Assembly: GCA_009760855.2 (NCBI GenBank)
Contig: WPIO01000092.1
Span: forward strand, 994,501 to 1,058,500
Reading direction: 5' to 3'
Length of the DNA stretch: 64,000 nucleotides
Source: Cristatella mucedo
Taxonomy: Eukaryota > Bryozoa > Phylactolaemata > Cristatellidae
Position numbers and translations under genes: made by a program
Shown: positions 1-10,445 of the stretch, piece by piece
Numbering within the stretch: position 1 is the first letter of the stretch
Layout: every line of letters begins with the position of its first letter
The notes under the pieces: model-generated
The model's input: the letters and a program-made list of their open reading frames with translations, nothing else
Told to the model about the DNA's origin: nothing
Database searches by the model: none

Positions 1-641
1 CGGAACACCCCATTGGTGACCTGATTAGTGTTGTGACAAGACTGCAACTGCCATCGAAAGCTTGCATGGCCTTCGTTCCATCCCTTATGCTAAGAAACCC
101 TCATATCGCACCAGGTGGACAATTTTATGGACCCGCATCAATAGGTGCAAAAATGACCCATTTGTCGTTGAGCTTCGGCAGAGCCTCATTTGAAGGCTTT
201 CTCTTACCTATGATCCAGGTGAACGTTTGAAAAAGTCGGAATTTGAGGGGCGTGCAGCACGAAAGGGGCTGCCGCCGGGTTTTAGCTCCCGTCAGCACGT
301 GCACGGCCGTGTACCCTGGGGTCTTCTGTATGGGCTGCCATGATCATGCAAGGGCGCACTCGGCCCCTCTTTGGCGATTACCAAGGCTTTCCAGGCTTTG
401 CTCCTGTCGGGTCCCTTTGTTTTTGTTGGTACCTTTCGAAGGCTCCTTACTTTGCGTTAGCTGGCTTCGTAGCTTCATTTACTTGCTGCGCCAACTGCTG
501 GCTCTCTTGCCTTTTTGTTCATTTCGCTCCATTGCTGGACAGTGCAGTGCCTGAAGTGCTCTGTCGTTCGGCTCGTGCGTTCTTGCGGTTCGTTGCATCG
601 CCCCCTTCCCCAGTCTCTGTGCACACATTTCGTAAATGCAG
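1..641 (+). other. 3' part of intron 3 of GST gene A
   Basis: No exon is present here. The stretch ends in a pyrimidine-rich acceptor just before exon 4 and is recognisably similar to the ends of intron 3 in genes B (about 27640-28280) and C (about 54880-55113), sharing a run around a TTCGTTCCATCCCTTATGC-like motif. Exons 1-3 of this paralogue must therefore lie upstream of the window. Open frames here have no coding support. Confidence 0.7.
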
Positions 642-723
642 CTACCATACTATATCGACGGAGACTTGAAGCTGACCGAAAGCAACGCCATCCTGTATCA
701 TCTGGGCCGGAAGCATGACCTCG
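642..723 (+). CDS. Gene A exon 4
   Basis: 82 bp, residues 60-86 plus one base. It carries [11 protein letters not shown] and TESNAI (glutathione gamma-glutamyl contact). Acceptor AATGCAG, donor GTAGGT. Confidence 0.92.
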
Positions 724-1545
724 GTAGGTGCACGTCGCTGCCGGCTCGCTGATCTGCCACTTGGCACCGGTCCTGGCTGGCGCCCGCCCGTGCTCGGGAC
801 GAGCTGAAAAACGTCGCCAGCGTTCGTTCGGTCGGTTTTCGTTCAGTCGGCGGCACTGAGCACGAGAAGGCTGTCAACGACATGCTGATGAGCATGCAGA
901 TAGATCTCCGAAGGGACCTCGTCAGCATTGCATACAACCCCAACTTTGTAAGTTGCCGAGTGCCAAGGCAGCTGCTGGTTCCGGATGGCACAAGTAGCAG
1001 GGCAGCGTTCGGTGTGTGCCTCCCCTTCCGTCCCGTCCCCTCCTCTCCCCGTCCCCTCCTCTTCGTGTGAGACACACCACGCTCTACTTTTGTTTTTGAG
1101 AGAGCTCTGCCATAAGCCAGCTGCTATTGAACCGCGCTTTCTTTGCACACAGGAGACCCTCAAAGTGGACTTTCTGAATAATGCACCTGCAAAGTTCAAG
1201 CTGCTTTCCGGCTTTCTCGGCGAAAAGAAGTGGTTTGCCGGTGACAAGGTGATTCTCACGTCGTTCACAGCTTGCTTGTGAGCAGCTTGTGGTGCAAGTA
1301 ACAACAGTGTAGTTCCAGTCCTGAAGCAAGAGAGTTCTTCAGGGGGGGGGTAGGCAGCCTCTTAACTCTTCAGCTGTCTCCGGCTGCGTGTGCTCACCAG
1401 CGATCGAGCAGCTCTGTTCGAGCCGACGCCTGTTTTGCCGACGGGCATGCTTGATACCTGCATTGACCTCGGCAGCTCGACCCCCTTGCTGTTCAGCCAG
1501 TGCTGGTGGATAGAGCTGAGTGCTAGTGCTTGGAGCGTGCACCGA

Positions 1546-1620
<75 letters not shown>

Positions 1621-3094
1621 TCAGTGTGCTGGTTGAGCCCCTGCACCACCCGCTACCCCTCTCCGTCTGCCGAGCTGTCACCCGTGCAGCTTGCATTCTG
1701 AGCTCCCATCTTTTTTTTGTAGCTGACCACCAGCGACTTCTGTCTGTACGAGCTGCTGGACATTCACAGGATTCTGGAACCGTCTCTGGTTACTGACAAC
1801 CCGAACCTGGTGGCGTATTGCGAGCGTTTCCAGGTAGGCTGGAAATTTTGCTATACTGCTGAGCTGCTCTGTCTTGTGCCAGTGTGCACTGGTTGGGTGA
1901 CAGTGCTGAAGCCATTATCGCATGCCAGTGTTACAACGGTGTCCCATATTGCTGATTTAAGAATGTATGGATTACGGTAGTAGCAAGGAATGGCTGGAAA
2001 GGAAGTGCGAGAATCGGCAGTTGAGGCAGCAGCATCATTGCACATGAGCTGTGGAGCGAGTTCTGCTAAATAGAGCAAAGCTGCATATGTTGTCAATGGT
2101 CTTCATACGAAGTAATACGTGGCTTATTTATTTTTCAAGAGGACCTGGGCATAGACTAAAATGATTCACCTAGGCAATGAAGGAGCTAAGCTTCGGTGAG
2201 CGCTTCAGGTTAGGCTTGTCTACCCTGGCTCGTATCTGCCGTTGAATCGTACGTATAGTTCTTGTAGCTCAGATAGCAAAGAGCTCAGGTTTCTGGCTTT
2301 TTCTAATGTGTATACGATCAGCTACATTAAATAATTTATATGTCGTTTATTAGGGTTCTGAAAGAACTAAATCTGCCTAGATCCTTTACATTTAGCTTCT
2401 TAGGACTAGCCTTGAGAGGACCGGATAAAGATTTATCCTTTGCTTGCAAGTGTGTTGAGTCCCACCGATTCCGTGAGTACACGAGCATGTTTACTTGGTG
2501 CATGGGCTGTCTTAGGGAAAAGCTTGTCAACGACCTGATGGCCAATATCCTGTGAATTCGACTCTAATGACTTGTTGATCCGAAGGACCCAGCTGATGTG
2601 CAGTTTTTGCCAAGAGGGATCAGCTCTTTGTAGGACTTGTCTTGGACTCGTGGCAGAGCAGAGGTCCTCCCTGCATGGATCTGTAGAACTGGGGCAACGC
2701 TAGTATTTTCATGGTCCAGTCTTATAAAGTAGCCTCTTCGACACTAGAGACATGCTAATAAGCACACGTTGGCTGTTATGAGTTTATGATACTTTGACTG
2801 GCAAGTCCACTATTGTTGCCGTCTAGTATCAATACTAGGGCATTGCATAATTTGTTATGGTAGGTAGCCCAGCTATGAATCTGTAGATGCATCACTGTTC
2901 CTAGCTATTCTGGTTATTGGTTTCGCCTGATTGTGCAAACATTAGAATGGGGCAGCCCATTAGCGAATGTACTTGCTTTGGTCATGCGGTTATCTTTATT
3001 GTAGGAGCTTCCTGGCGTCAAAGAGTACCTTGCTACCCCTGCTGGTAGCTCCTTGCCACTGAACAATAAGATTGCCAAGTGGGGAAATGCCTAG
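642..3094 (+). CDS. Mu-class glutathione S-transferase, gene A (exons 4-8; 5' part outside window)
   Basis: Cytosolic mu-class GSTs conjugate glutathione to electrophiles and act as dimers. The coding exons are 642-723, 847-947, 1153-1248, 1723-1833 and 3005-3094 (82, 101, 96, 111 and 90 bp). All are bounded by AG/GT and keep one frame to the TAG at 3092. The encoded residues are 60-218 in GSTM numbering. Visible features are the cis-Pro loop LPYYIDGD, the glutathione-site pair Glu72-Ser73 (Gln72 in human GSTM1), Tyr116 in IAYNPNF, WFAGDK, and the N-capping box T-T-S-D at 154-157. Residues 209-210 are Asn-Asn, unlike B and C (Phe-Gly), so its second-substrate site probably differs. Introns are short (123, 205, 474, 1171 bp), and intron 6 holds a (CT)n run. 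It lies head-to-tail with genes B and C. Family assignment is very secure; whether it is intact upstream cannot be seen. Confidence 0.93.
847..947 (+). CDS. Gene A exon 5
   Basis: 101 bp, residues 87-120. It ends in IAYNPNF, which contains Tyr116 of the electrophile site. Acceptor TTCAG, donor GTAAGT. Confidence 0.92.
1153..1248 (+). CDS. Gene A exon 6
   Basis: 96 bp, residues 121-152, ending in the WFAGDK motif. Acceptor CACACAG, donor GTGATT. The same donor is used in all three genes. Confidence 0.92.
1549..1622 (+). repeat. (CT)n microsatellite in intron 6 of gene A
   Basis: About 74 bp of near-perfect CT dinucleotides. Gene B has a much shorter run at the matching site (29117-29140), and gene C lacks it. 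Confidence 0.95.
1723..1833 (+). CDS. Gene A exon 7
   Basis: 111 bp, residues 153-189. It starts LTTSDF, the mu-class N-capping box in the position of ITFVDF of GSTM1. Confidence 0.93.
3005..3094 (+). CDS. Gene A exon 8 (terminal coding exon)
   Basis: 90 bp including TAG. It starts [14 protein letters not shown] and ends KWGNA. This C-terminal segment lines the electrophile pocket and is the most divergent exon between the paralogues. Confidence 0.92.
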   Translation, partial: ELPGVKEYLATPAGSSLPLNNKIAKWGNA

Positions 3095-3169
3095 ATTGCT
3101 GCTCGTCGTTGCAGTGCTTGGTTGTGATTCGTAGTTGTGTTAAGGACGATGGCATCACTGCAACATATA

Positions 3170-3175
3170 AATAAA
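3170..3175 (+). terminator. Poly(A) signal of gene A
   Basis: AATAAA 76 bp after the stop codon. AATAAA signals sit at the equivalent place after B and C, in a 3' UTR that is similar in all three. Confidence 0.7.
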
Positions 3176-4160
3176 ACTATGCATGATGGTCTTGAGCTGT
3201 TTTTGCATCTCGTGATGAGATATGCTTGCCTATGATATTAAAAGCATGTAAGATCAGCTTATCCAACTGCCTAATTTACACGGCTACCTTTATGTACCAG
3301 CAAAACGGGCCTAGCAGCTATCTCGTCCTACTTGTGTTAGGCAATAGAGAATTGCCTGCCGCAGGAATTTAACCCGTGGTCAGGTTCGTGAAGTGTGAAC
3401 ACCTTATCCTTAGATAAAGAAAGGGGGCCAAGTGAAGGTCAACTAAGTCAGCAGTCTCGTTTATATACCGATGTTGCCTTCGTGGCTATCTCTCAGGCTT
3501 GTTGCAGTGGGCAATTATGCAGTGCCTGTTTCAGGGCTCACGCCATGTCTCAGCCCGGCCGTAAGGTAGTAGCACTGAGCGACTCGTGTCGTGAGAAGCC
3601 AATCCTGCTGCACGTAGTTAATTTCGGCCGAACCTGGCACAGTGGAAGGGGTTAGCAGTTCGTGCCTCAGTCTTGTTTTTTTTTATCCAGTAGCATGGAA
3701 CTCTGTATTGACCTATGCAAGGGGCATTAGATCAAGTGTACGTGGGGCATTAGCCGGTCTTGACTTAATTTTATTTGTATGATGTTCACATCCAAGTAGA
3801 CTTGGCTGAAAGTTATGTCAGCCACCTGTGATCCGGTAAAGCTTAAATAAGTATGTCTAGGTATTTATTTCTCACACTACTGTCAAGGTTTGTCGAGGTT
3901 TTCAGTTTATTGATTGATAATTGAATTTAGCATAGGACCTAGAACGAAAAATGTCTGAAAACTATCATTTTTAATAGCCTGAATTTAAGAAATGCTATTT
4001 TAGGGAAGGTGTCTTAATCGGATGCCTTTTTCACATTTTTAAGCATTGATATTTCTTGTATAATTATTCTTGTTAGTCCATTCCATTTAGATTCGCAGGG
4101 CGTGACGATTTTTAGTTGGCAATTAGGATAGTGTGTTCTGCAGCTCACTCTTAAAAAACC
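3176..4160. other. 3' flank of gene A, shared with genes B and C
   Basis: No gene is seen. Around 3265-3420 the sequence aligns with the downstream flanks of gene B (about 32455-32620) and gene C (about 58185-58345), so this flank belongs to the duplicated unit. Remnants of a SINE1-like sequence may be part of it. Confidence 0.5.
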
Positions 4161-5005
4161 CAAGTTGCATTTGGTGATGTGCGACCATCACCACGTGCTT
4201 GAAATTTATGTTTTTGACAGCTGCCTTAATTTTAAAACAATTCAGAAGACTGCTTCTACAGCGAGCCATTACGTCTGATCCCTTTCTAAGATTAGGAGCT
4301 GTCTTCCACAGTGGCTTGCAAAATTTAACTGGCTCCTTAGTTCTGTCTCAGCTTGATTATTGTAATTCTCCTTTGGCTGGGCTACCCAAAAAAAGCAACT
4401 AGGCAACCGCAGCTGGCTATGAATATGGCTAAGGCTAGTCTTCAAGTCCCAGAGGTTTGAGCACGTGTCTCCTTTGCTAAAAGAGCTAAGATGGATGCCG
4501 GTTGACCTACGGATTCAGAGCAAGGTTTTTATGCTGACCCACAAGGCTCGCCACGGCTTGGCTGCTTTGTACCTAGCTGAACTGCTGCATCAGATTCAGC
4601 CTGTTCGCGCCCTCAGGTCCTGTGTGGACAATAAATTAGCTGTTCCATTCCTCCGCTTAAAGACCGTTGGCGACAGAAGCTTTAGCTCTGCAGGTGCTGG
4701 GCTGTGGAACTCGCTTCCAAAATTCTTACACAACGACAACTACTCTTTTGCTGCCGACTATGGCTCATCGTTTTCAGCGGTCCTGAGCTGCTACTTCCAG
4801 GCTACTCACTACCTCAACGGCTCTCCTGACTCTGCTATGCTTCCCACTTTTTCTTTGTTGCATGAGACGAAGTCTGTTGGCTACCGAATGCATACCGAAA
4901 GCTGCTTAGGCTGTGTGTATGCTATACAAAACTCCCTACAACACCCACAAAGTCTCTATGGCTTTGTGGAGTTACAGGCGAGATACATTACATTTAGATG
5001 GCACA
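4160..5005 (+). mobile_element. L2-B LINE, 5'-truncated copy, in spacer downstream of gene A
   Basis: The C-terminal end of an L2/CR1-like reverse transcriptase: the conserved end-of-RT segment FEHVSPLLKELRWMPVDLRIQ, interrupted by frameshifts, then HKARHGLAALYLAELL and LWNSLP. It ends with the family 3' terminus (GTTACAGGCGAGATACATTACATTT). The same segment is antisense at 31148-31735. It lacks the endonuclease and the catalytic RT motifs, so it is a dead truncated copy. Confidence 0.75.
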
Positions 5006-6160
5006 TTATACCTGATGTTCGTGTCAGCATTTAAGAGAATAAGTGGTTTTTCACTCTGGAGAATTGTTTATAGTGCACTTTGGCTTTTAGTGGCCTTGCT
5101 GTAGCCAGAGATTTTATCTGCCAAAACAGAAAATAGGAAGCATAGCTTAGTCAGAAATGTAGTCGAAGACGTGAGTAGCGTGGAAGTAGCAGCATATGCC
5201 GTTAGAAGTATTGTTGAATGTCCACAGCCCACGACCTGCAGAAACAGCTTTTGTCGTCAACGGTTTTTAGGCGAAAGAATGCAACAGCTACTATACTAAG
5301 AACAATAGAAGGTGTAGCAGTTCAACTAGGTGTGAATGAGCCAAGAAATGGCTGAACTTGTATGTCAGTCAGTTTTTTAGCATGTTTTGTATTGAAATTT
5401 GGAAGCGTTTTTGACGTTTACTTTTAGGGAGCATTTTTTTACCATTGGCGAGATCTTTTCCCGAGGCTTTATATTTTTGGAAAGGTATAGCTGGGACAGC
5501 TAGAGGTACAAAGTTATGACAAGTTCAAATGCTGACTATACTGTTGGCCCCTGTCCTGCTGAAATCAGGAATAGCCGTGTCTGGTGAGATGCAGTGTAAA
5601 CGCTGCAGTCGTTTGGGAAAAGCTCAGCAGCTCATTCCTCGATCTTCGTTTTTCGTGAGCATGCTTGCACTTTATATATAGGTATAGGTCATCAATCTAG
5701 ACAGTTTGCATGCCTTGTGCATATGTATGTTCGTGTAGACACATGGCTAATCACTAAAGCCGGTCAATAGCACCGACACCTCGGTATTGGTTCACGGTAA
5801 TGCAAGTGGTGACAGCATAACGGACCAGAAAATATCCTCGTGGATGAGTTACTTTGGCATTTAGGGAATCACTTTCGTTTCTTACATTTTGCTAGCAACA
5901 GTGGCAGCAAGACGGTGCTTTCTGTTGGCAGTGTTGCCTAGTTGAATAGGAATCTGTACATCGTGCTACTTACAAGAAGCTAAAAAGGAGAATGACAGAC
6001 CTAAAGTGTAGACTGCGGTCACTTTAAGCTTTCTCGAAGCTGCTGCTTCACCTAGCAGTTCGCTGAATGCTCGCCTTTGAGCACTTAAATTGTGTGCAAC
6101 CTGCAGGGGGTGGGGGGAGGTTATGAGGGTATCAACGATCGACCTCATACACGACCAAGT
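5006..6160. other. Spacer; 3' flank of gene A continued
   Basis: No coding support. About 5450-5640 aligns with 60060-60230 downstream of gene C (shared CCTGTCCTGCTGAA..TCAGGA core), extending the duplicated block well past the gene's 3' end. Confidence 0.45.
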
Positions 6161-6244
6161 ACACACTACCGGAAGTGCAGCAGCAACAGGTCTTCGTCAT
6201 GGCAGTTGAGGTACGAATCGTGCGTCCGCGTGTGGCTAAGTTGA

Positions 6245-6407
6245 TATAGGCATAGCCTCGGGTTTCGCGAAGTCGATCTGCTGATCTATTACGTCTGCGA
6301 CCGAGTGGGCCTCGACTTCAGCCTTGCCAGGCTGGAGAAAGCAGTCAACGCCCTTACGGAGGTTCAGCAGCTGATGGCGGCTTCTGTGATGCCCCAGAAC
6401 TGAAGTG
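6245..6407 (+). CDS. Possible coding exon or gene remnant of unknown function
   Basis: A stop-free frame ending in TGA just after VMPQN. Third codon positions are strongly G/C rich, unlike the A/T-rich surroundings, and the residues look like a folded protein (YYVCDRVGLDFSLARLEK, then an amphipathic helix). About 40 bp upstream, ATGGCAGTTGAG at 6199 is followed by a GTACGA donor and preceded by an ETS-like ACCGGAAGTG. However, joining that donor to any AG I can see puts this frame out of phase. It may be a terminal exon with missing partners, a decayed gene, or chance. I do not recognise a family. Confidence 0.25.
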
Positions 6408-6816
6408 TTGGAGGCTTCGTTGGTTTCGTAGTGTTGGCTTAGCTAGTAGTAGTAATATGCTGCTCCATGCGATAAGCTGTAGTATTTCCGTATCGCACTC
6501 ATAGTTGCTGTCTTTTGCAAATTCACTAAGAATGGTTGCGAGTCCAAGGAGCCTCCCCCTGAATTGTGTATTGAAGCTCGGATGGCTTGACCGCAGGAAG
6601 TCGCGTTAAGCCGAGTTCCGGTCGATATAGCTTAATTAGAGTGAATAACGATGGATTGCAGTAATTGCTTCGGCGGTGCGACCGTCTAAACTGCGACTGG
6701 GCCAGCCTCCGACCATTCACATAATGAGGCACTGACGTTGCAGCAATGCAAGCAGCTCAAGACGATAGCATTAGAACAGCTGAGAAACGTTGATTCGAAG
6801 GGGCGATTCCCGATCG

Positions 6817-6860
6817 AAGCAACCACTCCCAGTTGGTGCAGAGGCTGGGAGTGGTTGCTT
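6817..6860. repeat. Perfect 16-bp inverted repeat (hairpin)
   Basis: Arms 6817-6832 (AAGCAACCACTCCCAG) and 6845-6860 are exact reverse complements around a 12-base loop. It lies in the A-B spacer outside any recognised element. Confidence 0.85.
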
Positions 6861-7651
6861 TCTGGCACAGAGGCTGTGGCAGAAAGCGGCGACGAGAGGC
6901 GCGAACGTGCGAAACGGCGCAGCACGCTAGATTGAATATGCTGTCTCGATTTTATGCTATCTTCCCGATTACTCATATTTTTAGCACGAATGACCTAATT
7001 GGGGATCTTATTCAGACTGCAATGTGTATAATTGTTTGCATCCGGAATCGTCTGTTTATTCCGAAACTGAATTCAAATTTGAGCTATCCCCAGGAAAATA
7101 ATTTTCTAGCCCCAGTTGCTGAAATTTCATTCCTAACTTATCGTTCATAGAATGCTGCAACAGAAAAACATTTGACATTCTCTACAGGTTTCACCACTGC
7201 CGAAGCACAATGTGCACCCTCGCCAAAGAGCCTCTGGCTTTGTACAAATATTAAACTAGCTAGGCTTACCGAGCACGAGCTTATTAAACATAAGAAAGAT
7301 TAGGACTGACTGTCCTTGGAGAGGCATGGGAGGACTGTTGTATATTGCACTATTCTATCCTGGCAAAGGCAAAATCTCGTTTGAATACATCAAAATATTC
7401 CTGAATCTTACGGGCGCGACCCAAAAATGCTGATGTCCAATGATAACCTAATGATGACCAGCGACCTCTTCCTTGAACGCTCTCAGGTAAGGTCCTTATA
7501 CACTTATCCCCATGGTGAACTAAGAGATGGTTTTTCTAGATTTTTACGACCTACATGGATAAGGTTGCCTAATTCATCGTTTAGGTACCATGATTGTCAC
7601 CACACTCCTCTCCCTTGGTAATATCCCCACATAACTACTCAGTCCTATCCC

Positions 7652-7971
7652 TGTAGTTCGTATGTACGTATGTATGTATTGTGTGCAGGCTCCTCCGATA
7701 AGCCACTGGTGAGCTGTTAGAAGCACCGCCGAGAGGGGCCGGTGCTCAGCTGTGGTCCGCCTGTGATGTGGCATGGACAGAGGCTGCCTTTGTCCTCCCA
7801 CCAACTCACCGGATGAGTTGCGGTTGGGAGGGAGGAGGGAACGCGAATCTGGGAGGAGAGTCGAGTGGGAGAAGGGGCCGGAGGGAGCCGTACGCCCTTC
7901 GGCTCCGTGCGTCGTAATAAACTGTTGGTGGTGGTCATCGGCTGGCTCTCTGCTGTGCGAATCAAACTGCA
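7652..7971 (+). repeat. 5' LTR of element 2
   Basis: 320 bp, TG..CA ends, AATAAA near position 7917 followed by a T/G-rich stretch, as expected for an R-U5 boundary. Confidence 0.85.
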
Positions 7972-7995
7972 AGCTGTTTCTCGGCGGTAGCGACT

Positions 7996-9012
7996 GTGGC
8001 CCGTGTAAACAGGCTGCTGAACTTCGAGAGGGAGATCAAGAAAAGTGGCTACGAACCGAGTGAGCGGCACTTGTTTTTGCTCCTTGCGAAGCAGCGGCGT
8101 TGTGCGAGGCGACAGACAGTGAGACTGCGAACGGAGGAGGGCGGCGGCGTCCTCGAGGAAGGCGGCGGCGTCCTCGAGGAAGGCGGCGGCGTCCTCGAGG
8201 AAGGCGGCGGCGTCCTCGAGGAAGGCGGCGGCGTCCTCGAGGAAGGCGGCGGCGTCCTCGAGGAAGGCGGCGGCGTCCTCGAGGAAGGCGGCGGCGTCCT
8301 CGAGGAAGGGCGGCGTCCTCGAGGAAGGCGGCGGCGTCCTCGAGGAAGGCGGCGGCGTCCTCGAGGAAGGCGGCGGCGTCCTCGAGGAAGGCGGCGGCGT
8401 CCTCGAGGAAGGCGGCGGCGTCCTCGAGGAAGGCGGCGGCGTCCTCGAGGAAGGCGGCGGCGTCCTCGAGGAAGGCGGCGGCGTCCTCGAGGAAGGCGGC
8501 GGCGTCCTCGAGGAAGGCGGCGGCGTCCGCGAGTTGGGCGGCGGCGTCCGCGAGTTGGGCGGCGGCGTCCGCGAGTTGGGCGGCGGCGTCCGCGAGTTGG
8601 GCGGCGGCGTCCGCGAGTTGGGCGGCGGCGTCCGCGAGTTGGGCGGCGGCGTCCGCGAGTTGGGCGGCGGCGTCCGCGACGGAGTCGGCGGCGGCCTGCG
8701 ATGGAGTCGGCGTCCGCGACGGAGTCGGCGGCGGCCTGCGACGGAGTCGGCGGCCTGCGATGCAGAGCAAGCCATGACGGTGACGTTGGCCTGCGACCAG
8801 CCGGTGGGCTGCGACGCGGCCCAGGCCGGAGTGTGTGCAGACCGAATAGTCGGCACAGGATGGAGAGACTGGTAAGGCTTGAGAGGCTGCGCAGGCTGGA
8901 GAAGCAGCTACGCATGTCGGAGACGCGACGGCAGAGTCGGCAGAGGCGGATAGACTCGCTCATTGCTGCTCTGTACCTTGCAGCTACATGTGTTGGTGCT
9001 GCAAACTTGTGA
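7996..9012 (+). CDS. Repeat-peptide ORF of LTR element 2
   Basis: 338 codons, starting 25 bp after the 5' LTR and ending 20 bp before the 3' LTR. The N-terminus (MARVNRLLNFEREIKKSGYE) is charged and helical-looking. The middle encodes the heptad GGGVLEE, then, after a unit shortened by 2 bp at about 8308, the heptad RRPRGRR in the shifted frame. The C-terminus is rich in R/L/E (MERLVRLERLRRLEKQ). Because the unit is 21 bp, several frames stay open, so the translated frame is uncertain. No known domain is visible; a Gag-like or RNA-binding role is only a guess. Confidence 0.4.
   Translation: MARVNRLLNFEREIKKSGYEPSERHLFLLLAKQRRCARRQTVRLRTEEGGGVLEEGGGVLEEGGGVLEEGGGVLEEGGGVLEEGGGVLEEGGGVLEEGGGVLEEGRRPRGRRRRPRGRRRRPRGRRRRPRGRRRRPRGRRRRPRGRRRRPRGRRRRPRGRRRRPRGRRRRPRGRRRRPRVGRRRPRVGRRRPRVGRRRPRVGRRRPRVGRRRPRVGRRRPRVGRRRPRRSRRRPAMESASATESAAACDGVGGLRCRASHDGDVGLRPAGGLRRGPGRSVCRPNSRHRMERLVRLERLRRLEKQLRMSETRRQSRQRRIDSLIAALYLAATCVGAANL
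8141..8678 (+). repeat. 21-bp minisatellite inside LTR element 2
   Basis: About 25 tandem units of GCGGCGGCGTCCTCGAGGAAG or its variant. Roughly 18 units have CTCGAGGAA, then about 7 have CGCGAGTTG. One unit near 8308 is 2 bp short. Confidence 0.95.
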
Positions 9013-9031
9013 CTTTAAGGTCGAGGGGGCG

Positions 9032-9349
9032 TGTAGTTCGTATGTACGTATGTATGCGTTGTATGCAGGCTCCTCCGATAAGCCACTGGTGAGCTGTTAG
9101 AAGCACCAGAGAGGGGCCGGTGCACTGCTGTGGTCCGCCTGTGATGTGGCATGGACAGAGGCTGCCTTTGTCCTCCCACCAACTCACCGGATGAGTTGTG
9201 GTTGGGAGGGAGGAGGGAATGCGAATCTGGGAGGGGAGTCGAGTGAGAGTAGGAGCCGAAGGGAGCCGTGCACCCTTCGGCTCCGTGCGTCGTAATAAAC
9301 TGTTGGTGGAGGTCATCGGCTGGCTCTCTGCTGTGCGAATCAAACTACA
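9032..9349 (+). repeat. 3' LTR of element 2
   Basis: 318 bp, nearly identical to 7652-7971, ending CAAACTACA before the duplicated ATCCC. Confidence 0.85.
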
Positions 9350-9519
9350 ATCCCCACATAACTGCAGTCAATATTGTGCTGCACCTCAATTTTGGTTATC
9401 AAAGCTCCCTGTTATGAACTGTATTGTCAGATACCTGCTTATGCGATACAAGGACCTCATTCTACCTTGATTTACTTGCACTTGCATTCTACTTATGACC
9501 CTAGCCTCAGGTATTTACA

Positions 9520-9625
9520 GAGTAAAAAAATGTAATAAATATAAAAATATATTACAAAATATAAATATAAAAAAATATATATAATAAAACTATGAAAATA
9601 AAATAATAAATATAAAAATATATTA
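9520..9625. repeat. A/T-rich simple sequence
   Basis: Imperfect ATAAATATAAAAATAT repeats with no coding content. Confidence 0.8.
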
Positions 9626-9745
9626 GCTGACATTGCGGCAGGAGAGCCTCAACGGTTTTCACCCACCTGATTGCAGTCGGTTATATAGAATCTCACACTG
9701 CAGGATTCAAACCCGCAACCTAGGCTGTGAAGAGCAAGCACCTTT
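9622..9745 (-). mobile_element. SINE1-like fragment, degraded
   Basis: Antisense to SINE1: the B-box complement GGATTCAAACCC and the CTAGCTGA-like tail edge can be recognised at the expected spacing. Confidence 0.5.
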
Positions 9746-9944
9746 CCTAGCACCGATACAAATACAAGCTTTTTTAAGGACTGTAAACGAGCCTCTAGAG
9801 CTTGAAAAGATGCAGGTTACTTAGCCAAATCGTTGTGCAACTAGAAAAATCACATAACTAGACATGAAATAATAACGGTGAATAAAGCAGAGCATCAAGT
9901 TCAAGAGCGTATGAGGACATGTACACTAATGATGGACTAGATAG

Positions 9945-10040
9945 ATAATAATAATATTGCACTTGATAAAGCGCCCTCAGAGAACTTAATCTCTTTCTAG
10001 GCGCTTTACATTTGCTGCAAAGTGATACGCAATAGAATAG
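9945..10040 (-). mobile_element. L2-A 3' tail fragment
   Basis: Antisense copy of the family terminus: AATAATAATA, then AAAGCGCCCTCAGAGAACTTAATCTC..TAGGCGCTTTACATTTGC. Confidence 0.75.
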
Positions 10041-10184
10041 TAAGTAAAAGATACTAGATTTAAAAGCGTAGCTAGGCCCATTATTTGAAATTTCACGGCT
10101 ATTGGGAAGTTTTGGTCAAGCTATGGACCGCCGGAGATGCATGCAGATTTTCATCACTGCAGTGCTTGACTGCAATGCAATTTA

Positions 10185-10445
10185 ATGCATCTTCGACTGT
10201 AACTCCACATGGACTATGCGGGTGTTACCCAGGAGAGCTGTGCCTAGCGAGCTAACGGCCTCAGCGGCTTTCGGTACGCATTTGGTAGCCAACAGATTTC
10301 TCACGCAACGGAGAGAAATGCAGAAGCATAGCTGAGTCGGGAGAGCAGTTGAGGTAGTGAGTAGCATGGAAGTAGCAGCTGACGACGGCTGGAAAGGATG
10401 TGCCATAGTCGGATGCAGGAGAGTAGTTGTCGTTTCGCAAGTCAG
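10185..10445 (-). mobile_element. L2-B 3' end fragment
   Basis: Antisense copy starting TTCGACTGTAACTCCACAT and running through the family's GCATAGC..GTCGGGAGAGCAGTTGAGG block to the 5' truncation. Confidence 0.7.

Larger units (their letters stand above)
7652..9349 (+). mobile_element. LTR element 2, non-autonomous, with heptad-repeat ORF
   Basis: Two direct repeats, 7652-7971 and 9032-9349, start TGTAGTTCGTATG and end in CA. They are flanked by the 5-bp duplication ATCCC (7647-7651 and 9350-9354). Each carries an AATAAA. A purine run, GAGGGGGCG, precedes the 3' LTR like a polypurine tract. The 1.06 kb interior has no protease, reverse transcriptase or integrase; it is filled by a 21-bp minisatellite within a long open frame. 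This matches the TRIM/LARD class of pol-less LTR elements that need enzymes in trans. High similarity of the two LTRs suggests a fairly recent insertion. Confidence 0.85.

Noticed and set aside
8036-8963. Long antisense frames across 8036-8963 (RTPPPSS or AAAFLED repeats)
   Set aside because: They are shadows of the 21-bp minisatellite, which leaves most frames open on both strands.
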